Assembly: GCF_001282725.1 (NCBI RefSeq)
Contig: NZ_LN876584.1
Coordinates: forward strand, 1,122 to 65,121
Reading direction: 5' to 3'
DNA length: 64,000 nucleotides
From: Inediibacterium massiliense
Lineage (GTDB): Bacteria; Bacillota; Clostridia; Peptostreptococcales; Thermotaleaceae
Shown here piece by piece: positions 12,863-20,085 of this stretch. How positions within the stretch are numbered: the stretch's first letter is position 1; each line of letters opens with the position of its first letter. Made by a program: the position numbers and the translations under genes. The notes under the pieces are model-generated. The model was not told the origin of the DNA and searched no databases. It saw nothing but the letters and a program-made list of their open reading frames with translations.

Positions 12863-13135
12863 TTATAATAAATATTGTAAAACAACCATTAATATCACCC
12901 CAGGAACTCCTAAAAATCCTGCTACTAATGCAGTCAGAGGATTGATTCCAATATGTAGATTTAAAAATGATCCTATAAAATTAAGAACCACCAGCATAAT
13001 TCCTCCAACGATTCCATTATAGATAAACTTCATAATCAATTTGATAGGTATCAATAAAATATATCCTAAAATATATAAAAGAATTAGTCCAAAGGCATAA
13101 GCCAAAAGTATATTTAACTCTATACCCATTCCCAT
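12863..13135 (-). CDS. bofA: BofA-family inhibitor of pro-sigma-K processing
   Basis: 90 aa. Hydrophobic protein with an N-terminal membrane segment (about 7-30), a second amphipathic or membrane region (about 38-60) and the BofA C-terminal signature (GINPLTALVAGFLGVPGVILMV, about 62-85). In Bacillus, BofA holds the SpoIVFB protease inactive in the outer forespore membrane until sigma-G signals. Its place at the end of the dnaX-ebfC-recR-yaaL group is the same as in Bacillus, which supports the name. A strong GGGGGGA precedes the ATG. This is direct evidence for a spore former. Confidence 0.9.
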   Translation of the reverse strand: MGMGIELNILLAYAFGLILLYILGYILLIPIKLIMKFIYNGIVGGIMLVVLNFIGSFLNLHIGINPLTALVAGFLGVPGVILMVVLQYLL

Positions 13136-13206
13136 TTTCGTCCCCCCTTTGTCATCTTAATTTATTATATAATCATTATACCAATAATATGATTTTTATT
13201 CATTAT

Positions 13207-13232
13207 AAAAGGCAGGAAAATTCCTGCCTTTT
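13207..13232 (-). terminator. Terminator of yaaL
   Basis: AAAAGGCAGGAA / TTCCTGCCTTTT hairpin overlapping the yaaL stop codon and separating it from bofA. The U-tract is short. Confidence 0.65.
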
Positions 13233-13524
13233 ACTGCATAGATGCTTTAATGCCCAGTTCTCTTGCTACTCGCATCAAATATATATATCTTGTTTTTGCT
13301 GCCTCAACTCTATAAATTGCATAATCAACTAAATCTGGATCCGTAACATTTTGAAAGAAAGCTTCTGCATTTCTCCACTCTTCATGGGCAGATTTAATAG
13401 TATCAATTATTTTGTCTTCTTCCGTCCTCATATCTTCCCCATGAAAAACTTGAGCATACACACCTGAAATCATGTTGAAGAATCCATTTTCATTTTTTTC
13501 TGCACGACTTTCTCCTCTTCTCAT
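13231..13524 (-). CDS. yaaL: YaaL-like DUF2508 protein
   Basis: 97 aa soluble protein. It has a basic start (MRRGESRAEK) and then the DUF2508 helical region (about 35-92: EEDKIIDTIKSAHEEW, DPDLVDYAIYRVEAAKTRYIYL). The function is not known. In Bacillus and many Clostridia it sits between recR and bofA, as here, with the difference that a rubrerythrin gene has come between recR and yaaL. A G-rich ribosome binding site (GGGGGG) precedes the ATG. Confidence 0.8.
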   Translation of the reverse strand: MRRGESRAEKNENGFFNMISGVYAQVFHGEDMRTEEDKIIDTIKSAHEEWRNAEAFFQNVTDPDLVDYAIYRVEAAKTRYIYLMRVARELGIKASMQ

Positions 13525-13634
13525 GCAACCCCCCCAATTTCGCTTATATGTATATATTATCCATTTTGGGGACGAATTATACGTATAAACAAAATGTTTC
13601 TGGAGAGAATTTATGCTAGAAGTTTTAAACTTTT

Positions 13635-14219
13635 TTAATAAGTTTCAACAAAGACTTCAAAATGTCCTTGAGGATGTACACAGGCAGGACATACCTTCGG
13701 TGCATCATCTCCTTCATGAATATATCCACAATTATTACATTTCCATCTTACAACTTTATCTTTTTTGAATACTGTATTATTATGGATATTTTCAAGAAGC
13801 TTTCTATATCTTGCTTCATGGTGCTTTTCTACTTCAGCTATTTTTCTGAATGCTACTGCAATCTGAGGAAATCCTTCTTCATCAGCAATATCAGCAAAAT
13901 TAGGATAAAGATCTGACCATTCTTCATTTTCTCCCTCAGCTGCCCATAAAAGGTTTTGTTTTGTATCTCCTAATCCCACTGGATAAGCTGCAGTCATCTC
14001 TACTGCATCTCCCATTAAACTTTCATTTAAAAATTTGAAAAATCTTTTGGCATGTTCTTTTTCATTTTCAGCAGTTTCTAAAAATAAATTAGAAATTTGT
14101 ACATATCCTTCTTTTTTCGCTGTAGATGCGTAATAAGTATATCTATTTCTTGCTTGCGATTCTCCTGCAAATGCTTTCATTAAATTTTGAGCAGTTTTTG
14201 TACCTTTTAAAGATTTCAT
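13635..14219 (-). CDS. rbr: Rubrerythrin
   Basis: 194 aa. An N-terminal ferritin-like di-iron domain (about 1-145; [50 protein letters not shown]) carries the Glu/His ligands. A C-terminal rubredoxin domain has CNNCG and CPAC (about 158-180). It reduces hydrogen peroxide in the cytoplasm of anaerobes with electrons from NADH via rubredoxin-type partners. AGGGGGGATTTTTA precedes the ATG. It lies between recR and yaaL, which are neighbours in most Firmicutes, so it is an insertion into a conserved block. Confidence 0.95.
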   Translation of the reverse strand: MKSLKGTKTAQNLMKAFAGESQARNRYTYYASTAKKEGYVQISNLFLETAENEKEHAKRFFKFLNESLMGDAVEMTAAYPVGLGDTKQNLLWAAEGENEEWSDLYPNFADIADEEGFPQIAVAFRKIAEVEKHHEARYRKLLENIHNNTVFKKDKVVRWKCNNCGYIHEGDDAPKVCPACVHPQGHFEVFVETY

Positions 14220-14331
14220 TAAAAATCCCCCCTATTTTTTTCTCTATAGTCATAGATACCCTTTTTGATCCATATAACACATTTATTTTTTAAAAAGCAA
14301 ACTTTTATCACATTTTTGCATAAAATAAATC

Positions 14332-14377
14332 AAACCATAGTTTAAAGGTATTTTCTTTTACCTTTTTCTATGGTTTT
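14332..14377 (-). terminator. Long hairpin downstream of recR
   Basis: Two-part stem: AAACCATAG / CTATGGTTT outside, TAAAGGTA / TACCTTT inside, 11 bp beyond the recR stop. The U-tract after it is interrupted (TTTATTTTA). Confidence 0.55.
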
Positions 14378-14387
14378 TGATAAAAAT

Positions 14388-14987
14388 TTATAATTCTCGT
14401 CTTCCTTCTAATGCTTTGGATAAAGTGACTTCATCTGCATATTCCAAATCTCCTCCTACAGGAATCCCATGAGCAATTCTTGTAACTTTGATTCCTAATG
14501 GTTTTATAAGCTTTGAAATATACATAGCTGTGGCTTCTCCCTCTATGGTAGGGTTTGTAGCTAATATGATTTCTTTGATTTCTTTTCCTTGTATTCTCAT
14601 TAAAAGTTCTTTGATTTTAATTTCCTCAGGACCTATTCCTTCCATAGGAGAAATAGCTCCATGAAGGACATGATAGACTCCTTCAAATTCTTTTGTTTTT
14701 TCCATGGCAATCACATCTTTAGGATCTTCTACAACACAAATCAATTGTGAATCTCTATGGGTATTTCTACATATATAGCAAGGATCCATATCTGTAATAT
14801 TAGCACATTCTGAACAATATCTAGTATTTCTTTTAGCATCTACAATAGCTTGTGATAGATTTTGTGCATCTTCTATATTCATATTTAAAACATGAAAAGC
14901 AAGTCTTTGAGCTGTTTTTCTTCCTATGCCAGGAAGTCTTGAAAACTCATCTATAAGCTTTGCAATAGGTGCTGCGTAATAATTCAT
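14388..14987 (-). CDS. recR: Recombination mediator protein RecR
   Basis: 199 aa, standard length. The N-terminal helix-hairpin-helix has [15 protein letters not shown] (18-32). The zinc finger is C58, C61, C70, C73. The Toprim domain spans about 80-175, followed by the C-terminal Walker-like tail (THPIEGEA...[13 protein letters not shown] region). With RecO and RecF it loads RecA at single-strand gaps. GGAGATTGAG precedes the ATG. It is the third gene of the dnaX-ebfC-recR group and is separated from ebfC by a terminator-like hairpin. Confidence 0.97.
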   Translation of the reverse strand: MNYYAAPIAKLIDEFSRLPGIGRKTAQRLAFHVLNMNIEDAQNLSQAIVDAKRNTRYCSECANITDMDPCYICRNTHRDSQLICVVEDPKDVIAMEKTKEFEGVYHVLHGAISPMEGIGPEEIKIKELLMRIQGKEIKEIILATNPTIEGEATAMYISKLIKPLGIKVTRIAHGIPVGGDLEYADEVTLSKALEGRREL

Positions 14988-15015
14988 CTCAATCTCCTTT
15001 CTTCATACATAAAAA

Positions 15016-15033
15016 CCGAGCCTTAAGGCTCGG
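15016..15033 (-). terminator. Intra-operon terminator between ebfC and recR
   Basis: Perfect GC-rich CCGAGCC-TTAA-GGCTCGG hairpin followed by TTTTTATG on the minus strand, in the 50-bp gap after ebfC. It should cut readthrough into recR, so recR output would be lower than dnaX/ebfC unless it has its own promoter. Confidence 0.75.
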
Positions 15034-15037
15034 CAAC

Positions 15038-15382
15038 CTAGAATAAACCTGGAACGTTCATTCCTCCTGTAATTTTTCCCATTTCTTTAGACGTCATCTC
15101 ATCAGCTTTTCTTAAAGCCTCGTTTATAGCAGCTATAATTAAATCTTGTAGCATTTCAACATCATCTGGATCTACTGCTTCTGGATCAATATTTATATCT
15201 AAAACTTCTTTTTTTCCATTTACTTTTACAGTAACTACTCCGCCACCAGCACTTGCTTCTACTTCTTTTTCTTCTAATTCTCCTTGCATCTTTTCCATTT
15301 CTTTTTGCATCTTTTGTACTTGCTTTAACATATTATTCATATTTCCAGGCATCATTGGCATTTTGCCCTTACCTTTTGCCAT
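15038..15382 (-). CDS. ebfC: YbaB/EbfC-family nucleoid-associated protein
   Basis: 114 aa. Met/Lys/Gly-rich start ([21 protein letters not shown]), coiled-coil helix, then the conserved core ([23 protein letters not shown], about 46-70) and [14 protein letters not shown]-type end. YbaB proteins bind DNA as tweezer-shaped dimers and are almost always encoded between dnaX and recR, as here. A strong AGGAG ribosome binding site precedes the ATG. Confidence 0.95.
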   Translation of the reverse strand: MAKGKGKMPMMPGNMNNMLKQVQKMQKEMEKMQGELEEKEVEASAGGGVVTVKVNGKKEVLDINIDPEAVDPDDVEMLQDLIIAAINEALRKADEMTSKEMGKITGGMNVPGLF

Positions 15383-15453
15383 ATTCTCTCCTCCATTTCT
15401 AGAAAGTTTTCACTATATTATACCATATATAGATGGGTAATTATACAGATTCA

Positions 15454-17049
15454 TTACTCTATAATTTCTACTTGATTCTCTCCAAATAGCTCTATAATCT
15501 TTTGTACTTCTTCATCCTCTTTAGACTGCTCTCCTTTAGGCATAGTATGAAGTTCATCTTCCATAACGCATTTTAAATGTAGCTTTTGCCCCACCATTTC
15601 TGTCACAACATCTTCAATAAATTCTTTATAAGGACTTTTTTCTGCTGCTTCCTTATGAAATCCATATCCTTGTTTAAAAGATACAATGAGTTGATTCCCA
15701 GAAACCTCTACAAGCTCTCCTTCCATTAAAACTGCATAAATGGAAATTTTTCTTTTCTTTATCACTTGCAAAATTTGACTCCATCCTTTTTTTAAAGATT
15801 CTAATGGAATCCTTTTGACAGAAGGATTTTTATGTTTTTCTTCCTTTTTTTCATCCAAATCTTTAGATTTTTCTTCCTGCGTTTCTATGTGGATTTTTCC
15901 TGACTGAATGACTTTTTCTAGCTGAGCAATTCTCTCTACTAACCCCTCTATAGATACATCCATTTGTGGTTTAGAAAGTTTGATCATAGAAATTTCTAAA
16001 AAGACTCGGGGCTGAGTCGTCCATTTGACTTCTGCTAGTGTAGATGATAATTCTTGAATAGCCCTTATAATCTCATTCATAGATATTTTGTTTTCTTGTT
16101 CCCTAAGCCTTTGTATATTTTCTTTGGACATATGAATAATTCGATCTGGCGCATTGGATACTTTTGTCATCATCAGATTTCTATAATGCTGTAATAAATC
16201 TTTTATAAATTGTTGTATATCTTTTCCCAAGGATACTATTTCTTCAATTTGTTCTATTAAATTTTGTGTCTCTCTATTGGCAATGGCTTCTACTATTTTA
16301 AATAAATACTCATCACTTACAGTTCCTAAAAGATCTATTACATGTTCATAAGTAATTTTACCATTTTCAAAGGATATACATTGATCTAATATGCTTAAAG
16401 CATCTCTCATGGCTCCATCTGAATTCCTTGCAATAAGATGAAGTGCTTCTTCTTCTACCTCAATACCCATATGAGTACAAATATGATTCATTCGATCTAT
16501 AAGATCTGTTTCTGTTACTCTTTTAAAATCAAATCTTTGACATCTTGATAAAATCGTTGCAGGAATCTTATGAGGCTCTGTAGTAGCTAAAATAAATAAT
16601 GCATAGCTAGGAGGTTCTTCTAAAGTTTTTAAAAGAGCATTAAAAGCACCTGTAGAGAGCATATGCACCTCATCAATAATGTATACTTTATATTTTCCAT
16701 TGGTGGGTGGATATTGTACATTTTCTCGTAATTCTCTAATATCATCCACCCCATTATTAGAAGCGGCATCTATTTCTATTACATCCATAATATTTTCGTG
16801 TAATATTCCACTACAATTTTCACATGTATTACATGGATTGTACTCTTTTGGTTGAAGGCAGTTTACTGCTCTTGCAAATATTTTAGCTGTAGAAGTTTTT
16901 CCCGTTCCCCTTGTTCCACAAAAAAGATACGCATGAGCAATGTTATTGTTTCTGATTTGATTTTTTAAAGTCTTTGTAATATGCTCTTGTCCTACTACAT
17001 CTTCAAAAACTTGTGGCCTCCACTTCCTATAAAGAGCCATATATGCCAT
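15454..17049 (-). CDS. dnaX: DNA polymerase III subunit tau/gamma
   Basis: 531 aa from the ATG at 17049, chosen because the AGCAGGTG ribosome binding site lies 6 nt upstream; a GTG at 17058 overlaps that site. AAA+ clamp-loader ATPase: Walker A GTRGTGKT (45-52), zinc ligands C64, C73, C76, C79, DEVHM (126-130), sensor/SRC motif (ILSRCQRFDF), then the collar domain and a tau-specific C-terminus. Residues 400-402 are encoded by an A AAA AAG slippery heptamer whose -1 frame stops four codons later, so a gamma-like short form of about 406 aa is likely. It follows the SRP RNA, as in Bacillus. Confidence 0.96.
   Translation of the reverse strand: MAYMALYRKWRPQVFEDVVGQEHITKTLKNQIRNNNIAHAYLFCGTRGTGKTSTAKIFARAVNCLQPKEYNPCNTCENCSGILHENIMDVIEIDAASNNGVDDIRELRENVQYPPTNGKYKVYIIDEVHMLSTGAFNALLKTLEEPPSYALFILATTEPHKIPATILSRCQRFDFKRVTETDLIDRMNHICTHMGIEVEEEALHLIARNSDGAMRDALSILDQCISFENGKITYEHVIDLLGTVSDEYLFKIVEAIANRETQNLIEQIEEIVSLGKDIQQFIKDLLQHYRNLMMTKVSNAPDRIIHMSKENIQRLREQENKISMNEIIRAIQELSSTLAEVKWTTQPRVFLEISMIKLSKPQMDVSIEGLVERIAQLEKVIQSGKIHIETQEEKSKDLDEKKEEKHKNPSVKRIPLESLKKGWSQILQVIKKRKISIYAVLMEGELVEVSGNQLIVSFKQGYGFHKEAAEKSPYKEFIEDVVTEMVGQKLHLKCVMEDELHTMPKGEQSKEDEEVQKIIELFGENQVEIIE
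15808..15850 (-). other. Candidate programmed -1 frameshift signal in dnaX
   Basis: Minus strand, in the zero frame: GAA AAA AAG, containing the heptamer A AAA AAG (15850-15844), the same slippery sequence as E. coli dnaX. After a -1 slip the frame reads GGA AGA AAA ACA TAA, stopping at 15830. A hairpin with 7-bp stem AATCCTT / AAGGATT (15808-15828) begins 15 nt after the heptamer. The product would end after the collar domain, as gamma does. Confidence 0.6.
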
Positions 17050-17082
17050 ACCATACACCTGCTTTCATATAGAATATACCTG

Positions 17083-17150
17083 AATAAGAAAAATTCTTTC
17101 ATTTCATTCAGAATTTCCCTTCCTTAAAATTTATAGAAACTTTAATCTTC
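17083..17150 (+). repeat. Family B repeat, partial copy B3
   Basis: Contains AAATTCTTTCATTTCATTC and then AGAATTTC, ending in a diverged TTAAAATTT..GAAA..CTTTAATC part. It corresponds to the right two thirds of the copies at 43170-43275 and 63511-63616. It lies between the SRP RNA terminator and dnaX. Confidence 0.6.
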
Positions 17151-17203
17151 TAAAATAGTTAACAATTTTAACTTTTCTATACCATTGTAATTAACATAAA
17201 AAA

Positions 17204-17225
17204 ACATGTAGTTTTTTCTACATGT
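17204..17225 (-). terminator. Terminator of the SRP RNA
   Basis: ACATGTAG / CTACATGT stem followed by TTTTTT on the minus strand, 15 nt past the SRP RNA 3' region. Confidence 0.8.
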
Positions 17226-17240
17226 AAGTATTTTATGTAA

Positions 17241-17510
17241 GGCTGTGCACCTATCGTTGATAGGTTACTACAAACGTAACCTGTACAGTTAACTCGGTTT
17301 AGGCTCCCCTGCGGCACACTAGAGTGCCCACTTACCGTTGCTTCCTTCCGGATCTGGCGGGGTTCATGAGTTCTAGTTGCGCAGGACCCAATCTTCATCG
17401 CCACTTATACAGGGCAGACTTCACAGTAACAAACCGTCGATAGGCATTCAATCCTGCTACAGCGGATTGCAGGTTACAGGGCACCGCTACCTCCCCATCT
17501 AGCACAGCAA
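17241..17510 (-). ncRNA. ffs: SRP RNA, large bacterial (Firmicutes) type
   Basis: About 270 nt on the minus strand. The 5' part has GCTAGATGGGGAGGTAGCGG and CCTGCAATCCGCT, as in the Alu domain of Bacillus scRNA. The middle has GGGTCCTGCGCAAC. The S domain carries the invariant apical loop ATCCGGAAGGAAGCAACGG. The ends pair (GCTGTGC / GCACAGC). It lies just upstream of dnaX, as in Bacillus, and only 20 nt after tRNA-Ser, with no promoter recognisable in between. The two RNAs are therefore probably processed from one transcript. Ends are approximate. Confidence 0.95.
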
Positions 17511-17529
17511 ACTTTATAAACTTTTTAAT

Positions 17530-17618
17530 TGGCGGAGAGAGCGGGACTCGAACCCGCGGGGCCTTGCGGCCTTACACGCTTTCCAGGCGTGCCCCTTAGC
17601 CAACTCGGACATCTCTCC
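17530..17618 (-). tRNA. tRNA-Ser (anticodon GGA)
   Basis: 89 nt including an encoded CCA. Acceptor stem GGAGAGA/TCTCTCC, anticodon stem CACGC/GCGTG around CTGGAAA (anticodon GGA), a long class II variable arm (AAGGCCGCAAGGCC) and T-arm CGGGTTCGAGTCCCG. It decodes UCC/UCU. It is immediately upstream of the SRP RNA, matching the Bacillus arrangement. Confidence 0.97.
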
Positions 17619-17635
17619 ATAGCGGGACATCTACT

Positions 17636-17664
17636 AATATATCATATTTAGACATAAATGACAA
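17636..17664 (-). promoter_or_regulatory. Promoter for tRNA-Ser / SRP RNA (TTGTCA-17-TATATT)
   Basis: Minus strand: TTGTCA (17659-17664), 17 bp, TATATT (17636-17641). Initiation near 17629 is about 11 nt before the tRNA, as expected for a stable RNA promoter. Confidence 0.75.
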
Positions 17665-17743
17665 GTATCTAATTTTTTCATATAGTACCAAATTATAATC
17701 ATTTTGCGTATTATTCATTCCAACTATTAACTTTAATAAAGTC

Positions 17744-17820
17744 ATAAAATTCGCAAGCTCATGGCGCCAACGAAATCTCTTCATTGCATTCAAGATTTCC
17801 GTTGCTTAAAAATAAGAAAC
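17744..17820 (+). repeat. Composite of family A end and family B repeat (B4)
   Basis: Begins AAAGTCATAAAATTCG, like the outer arm of family A (compare 58055-58068). It continues with the family B core (GCTCATGGCGCCAACGAAAT, ATTTCCGTTGCTTAAAA) and ends AAACAATTATTGAGAATC, again like the inside of family A. It lies between the tRNA-Ser promoter and the 3' end of the UbiB-family gene. Confidence 0.5.
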
Positions 17821-17832
17821 AATTATTGAGAA

Positions 17833-19461
17833 TCACATCTTTTCATTTCTAAGAATCATGATCAAAAGATATATTCCCATAATGGCCGCACTTACATATC
17901 CGATCAGTCCAAAAAATGACATATCATATATTTTGGGTCCTACATTTGCAGTAATCACTAACGAAGAGCCTACTACAATAGAAGAAATAATAAGAGCAAA
18001 CACAATTCTATTTGCCATCTTACTTAATTCTCTTATAGTCTCCTCCATATGAGCATGTTCTATCTTTACCTTTAACTTTCCTGCTAGTGCACTATTCATT
18101 AGTTCTAAGCTTTTGATGGGAATTTTTAATCCATATTTAGATAGTTGGTATATATTTTCTATTTGTTCTATTAGATCTTGTTTAAAATCTCTTTTAAAAA
18201 GAATATGTTCTTTTATATAAGGAAGTGCTGCATCCATCATATTCATCTTTGGATCAAGCTTTTGTACAACCCCTTGGATCGTCATCATTCCTTTTAAGAA
18301 CATGGTAATATTTTTGGGCATAGAAAGATTGTTTCTCTTGCTTACTTGAAATATTTCATTCATAAACTGAGGAAAGTCAATATCTGATATGTTTTGTTGT
18401 ACATATTTATTATAAATTTCTTCAATATCAGAATACAATCTATTCATTTGGACTTTTCCCTTTTTTATTCCTATTTTTACAACATTTTGAGTGATTTTTT
18501 CTATATCTTTTGTGGCAGATGCATATAATAACTCATTGAGTTTATATTTCATTCCCTCATCTAAACTTCCCATCATACCAAAATCTATATAAGCAATTTT
18601 TTTATGAGCAATCAACAAATTTCCTGGATGCGGGTCTGCATGAAAATATCCATCCTCAAATACTTGTTTCATATAATGATGCGTAAGCTTTTTTGCAATT
18701 TCTTTCAAATCATATCCACTTCTTTTTAAATCATCAATATTACTAATTTTAATTCCTTTTATGTATTCCATAACTAAAATATTAGAGGTAGTATATTCCT
18801 TGTAAACTTTAGGAGAAATCGCATATTGTATATTTTTATTTTTTTCATCAAATTTTTCTATATTATTTGCTTCATGGAAAAAATCTAATTCTTTTTTCAT
18901 CATTTCTCCTATTTCATCTATCACCTCTTCAAAATCTATTACATTTTTCTGTGGAGCAAACTTTCCTATCTTTGTAAGCTTTTTTAAAAGAGCAATATCA
19001 TTCATCATTACTTCTTTTACAAAGGGTCTTTGAATTTTTAAAACAACTTCTTCTCCTCTTTGTGTACATGCTAGATGTACTTGAGCCATAGAAGCTGATG
19101 CAATAGGCTCTTTTTCTAAATAGGAAAATACTTCTATTATTGGTCTTTTTAACTCCTTCTCAATAAGGTTTTGAATATCTTCAAATTTTTCAATTTTTAC
19201 TTGATCTTGAAGCTTCTCAAATTCAAGGATATATTCTTCTGGTAATATATCTGGTCTTGTAGATAGAATTTGTCCTATTTTTATAAAAGTTGGTCCTAAT
19301 TCCTCTAAAGCCTCTCTTGCATTTTCAGGAGTCATCCTTTCTTTTTTGATTCCATGTTTTATAAATACAGATATAATCTCTCTAATCCTCTTTCTTTCAT
19401 TGATTGTATTCATTTCATATATTTGCCTCTCTTTTTTATCTTTATTTAATATTATAATCAT
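17833..19461 (-). CDS. ABC1/UbiB (AarF) family atypical kinase
   Basis: 542 aa from the ATG at 19461, which has a close AAGGG upstream; a TTG at 19473 and an ATG at 19413 are alternatives. Protein-kinase-like fold of the UbiB family: KxGQ-type entry (ALEELGPTFIKIGQILSTRPDI, about 45-70), A-rich loop ASMAQVHLA, catalytic HADPHPGNLL and metal-binding IDFGMMG. Two hydrophobic helices close the protein. Family members are ATPases tied to isoprenoid or quinone metabolism. In anaerobic Clostridia the role is unknown. It ends against repeat B4. Confidence 0.85.
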   Translation of the reverse strand: MIIILNKDKKERQIYEMNTINERKRIREIISVFIKHGIKKERMTPENAREALEELGPTFIKIGQILSTRPDILPEEYILEFEKLQDQVKIEKFEDIQNLIEKELKRPIIEVFSYLEKEPIASASMAQVHLACTQRGEEVVLKIQRPFVKEVMMNDIALLKKLTKIGKFAPQKNVIDFEEVIDEIGEMMKKELDFFHEANNIEKFDEKNKNIQYAISPKVYKEYTTSNILVMEYIKGIKISNIDDLKRSGYDLKEIAKKLTHHYMKQVFEDGYFHADPHPGNLLIAHKKIAYIDFGMMGSLDEGMKYKLNELLYASATKDIEKITQNVVKIGIKKGKVQMNRLYSDIEEIYNKYVQQNISDIDFPQFMNEIFQVSKRNNLSMPKNITMFLKGMMTIQGVVQKLDPKMNMMDAALPYIKEHILFKRDFKQDLIEQIENIYQLSKYGLKIPIKSLELMNSALAGKLKVKIEHAHMEETIRELSKMANRIVFALIISSIVVGSSLVITANVGPKIYDMSFFGLIGYVSAAIMGIYLLIMILRNEKM

Positions 19462-19572
19462 TATTCCCTTCAATCAATCTATAAATTTTATATGATTTAA
19501 CCCTTTCATGAATGAACGGTTATAAACTGGGGAAAATTATACAAAGAAAACGATTAGAAAGGATGACTGATT

Positions 19573-20085
19573 ATGCCTAATGTTCAAATAGAACCTCCTC
19601 ACTCAGACCTACCAAAAGAAAAGTTTGAACAACTAGCCGCTTATATAGATGGTCTAGATACTGCAAGAGGTGCATTAATTGAAATTCTTCATAAAGCACA
19701 AGATCTATTTGGTTATCTCCCAAGAGATGTACAACTTTTTGTAGCTAGAAAAATAGGGATTCCTGCTGCTGAAGTTTTTGGAGTTGTTACCTTCTATTCT
19801 TATTTTACTACAAAACCTAAAGGAAAACATACTATTAGTGTGTGTATGGGAACTGCATGCTTTGTAAAGGGCTCTAATGAAATATTTGAAGCCTTCAAAG
19901 AAAAATTGCACATTAATCCTCAAGAAACTACAGAAGATGGTCTTTTCACTTTAAACGATGTTCGTTGTATAGGTGCATGTGGGCTTGCTCCTGTTGTAAC
20001 GGTAGATGAAAAAGTATATGGAAAAGTCACCATTGACGATATTGATCATATTATCAAAACCTATAGAAAGGAGGATTCCATGTGA
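19573..20085 (+). CDS. hydC: Bifurcating [FeFe]-hydrogenase subunit HydC / NuoE-like
   Basis: 170 aa thioredoxin-like [2Fe-2S] protein of the NuoE/HydC/HndA type. Cluster ligands C91, C96 (CMGTAC) and C132, C136 (CIGAC). An N-terminal helical domain holds GYLPRDVQLFVARKIGIPAAEVFGVVTFYSYF. It carries electrons within the NAD-reducing part of the complex. First gene of hydCBA: the next start (GTG) lies inside its last codons, so translation is coupled. AAAGG lies upstream of the ATG. The convergent neighbour is the antiporter operon. Confidence 0.93.
   Translation: MPNVQIEPPHSDLPKEKFEQLAAYIDGLDTARGALIEILHKAQDLFGYLPRDVQLFVARKIGIPAAEVFGVVTFYSYFTTKPKGKHTISVCMGTACFVKGSNEIFEAFKEKLHINPQETTEDGLFTLNDVRCIGACGLAPVVTVDEKVYGKVTIDDIDHIIKTYRKEDSM

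Noticed and set aside
17177-17404. 75-aa reading frame on the minus strand
   Set aside because: It lies inside the SRP RNA and its terminator.
17596-17793. 65-aa reading frame on the minus strand
   Set aside because: It covers the tRNA-Ser end, its promoter and repeat B4, with no ribosome binding site or recognisable domain.
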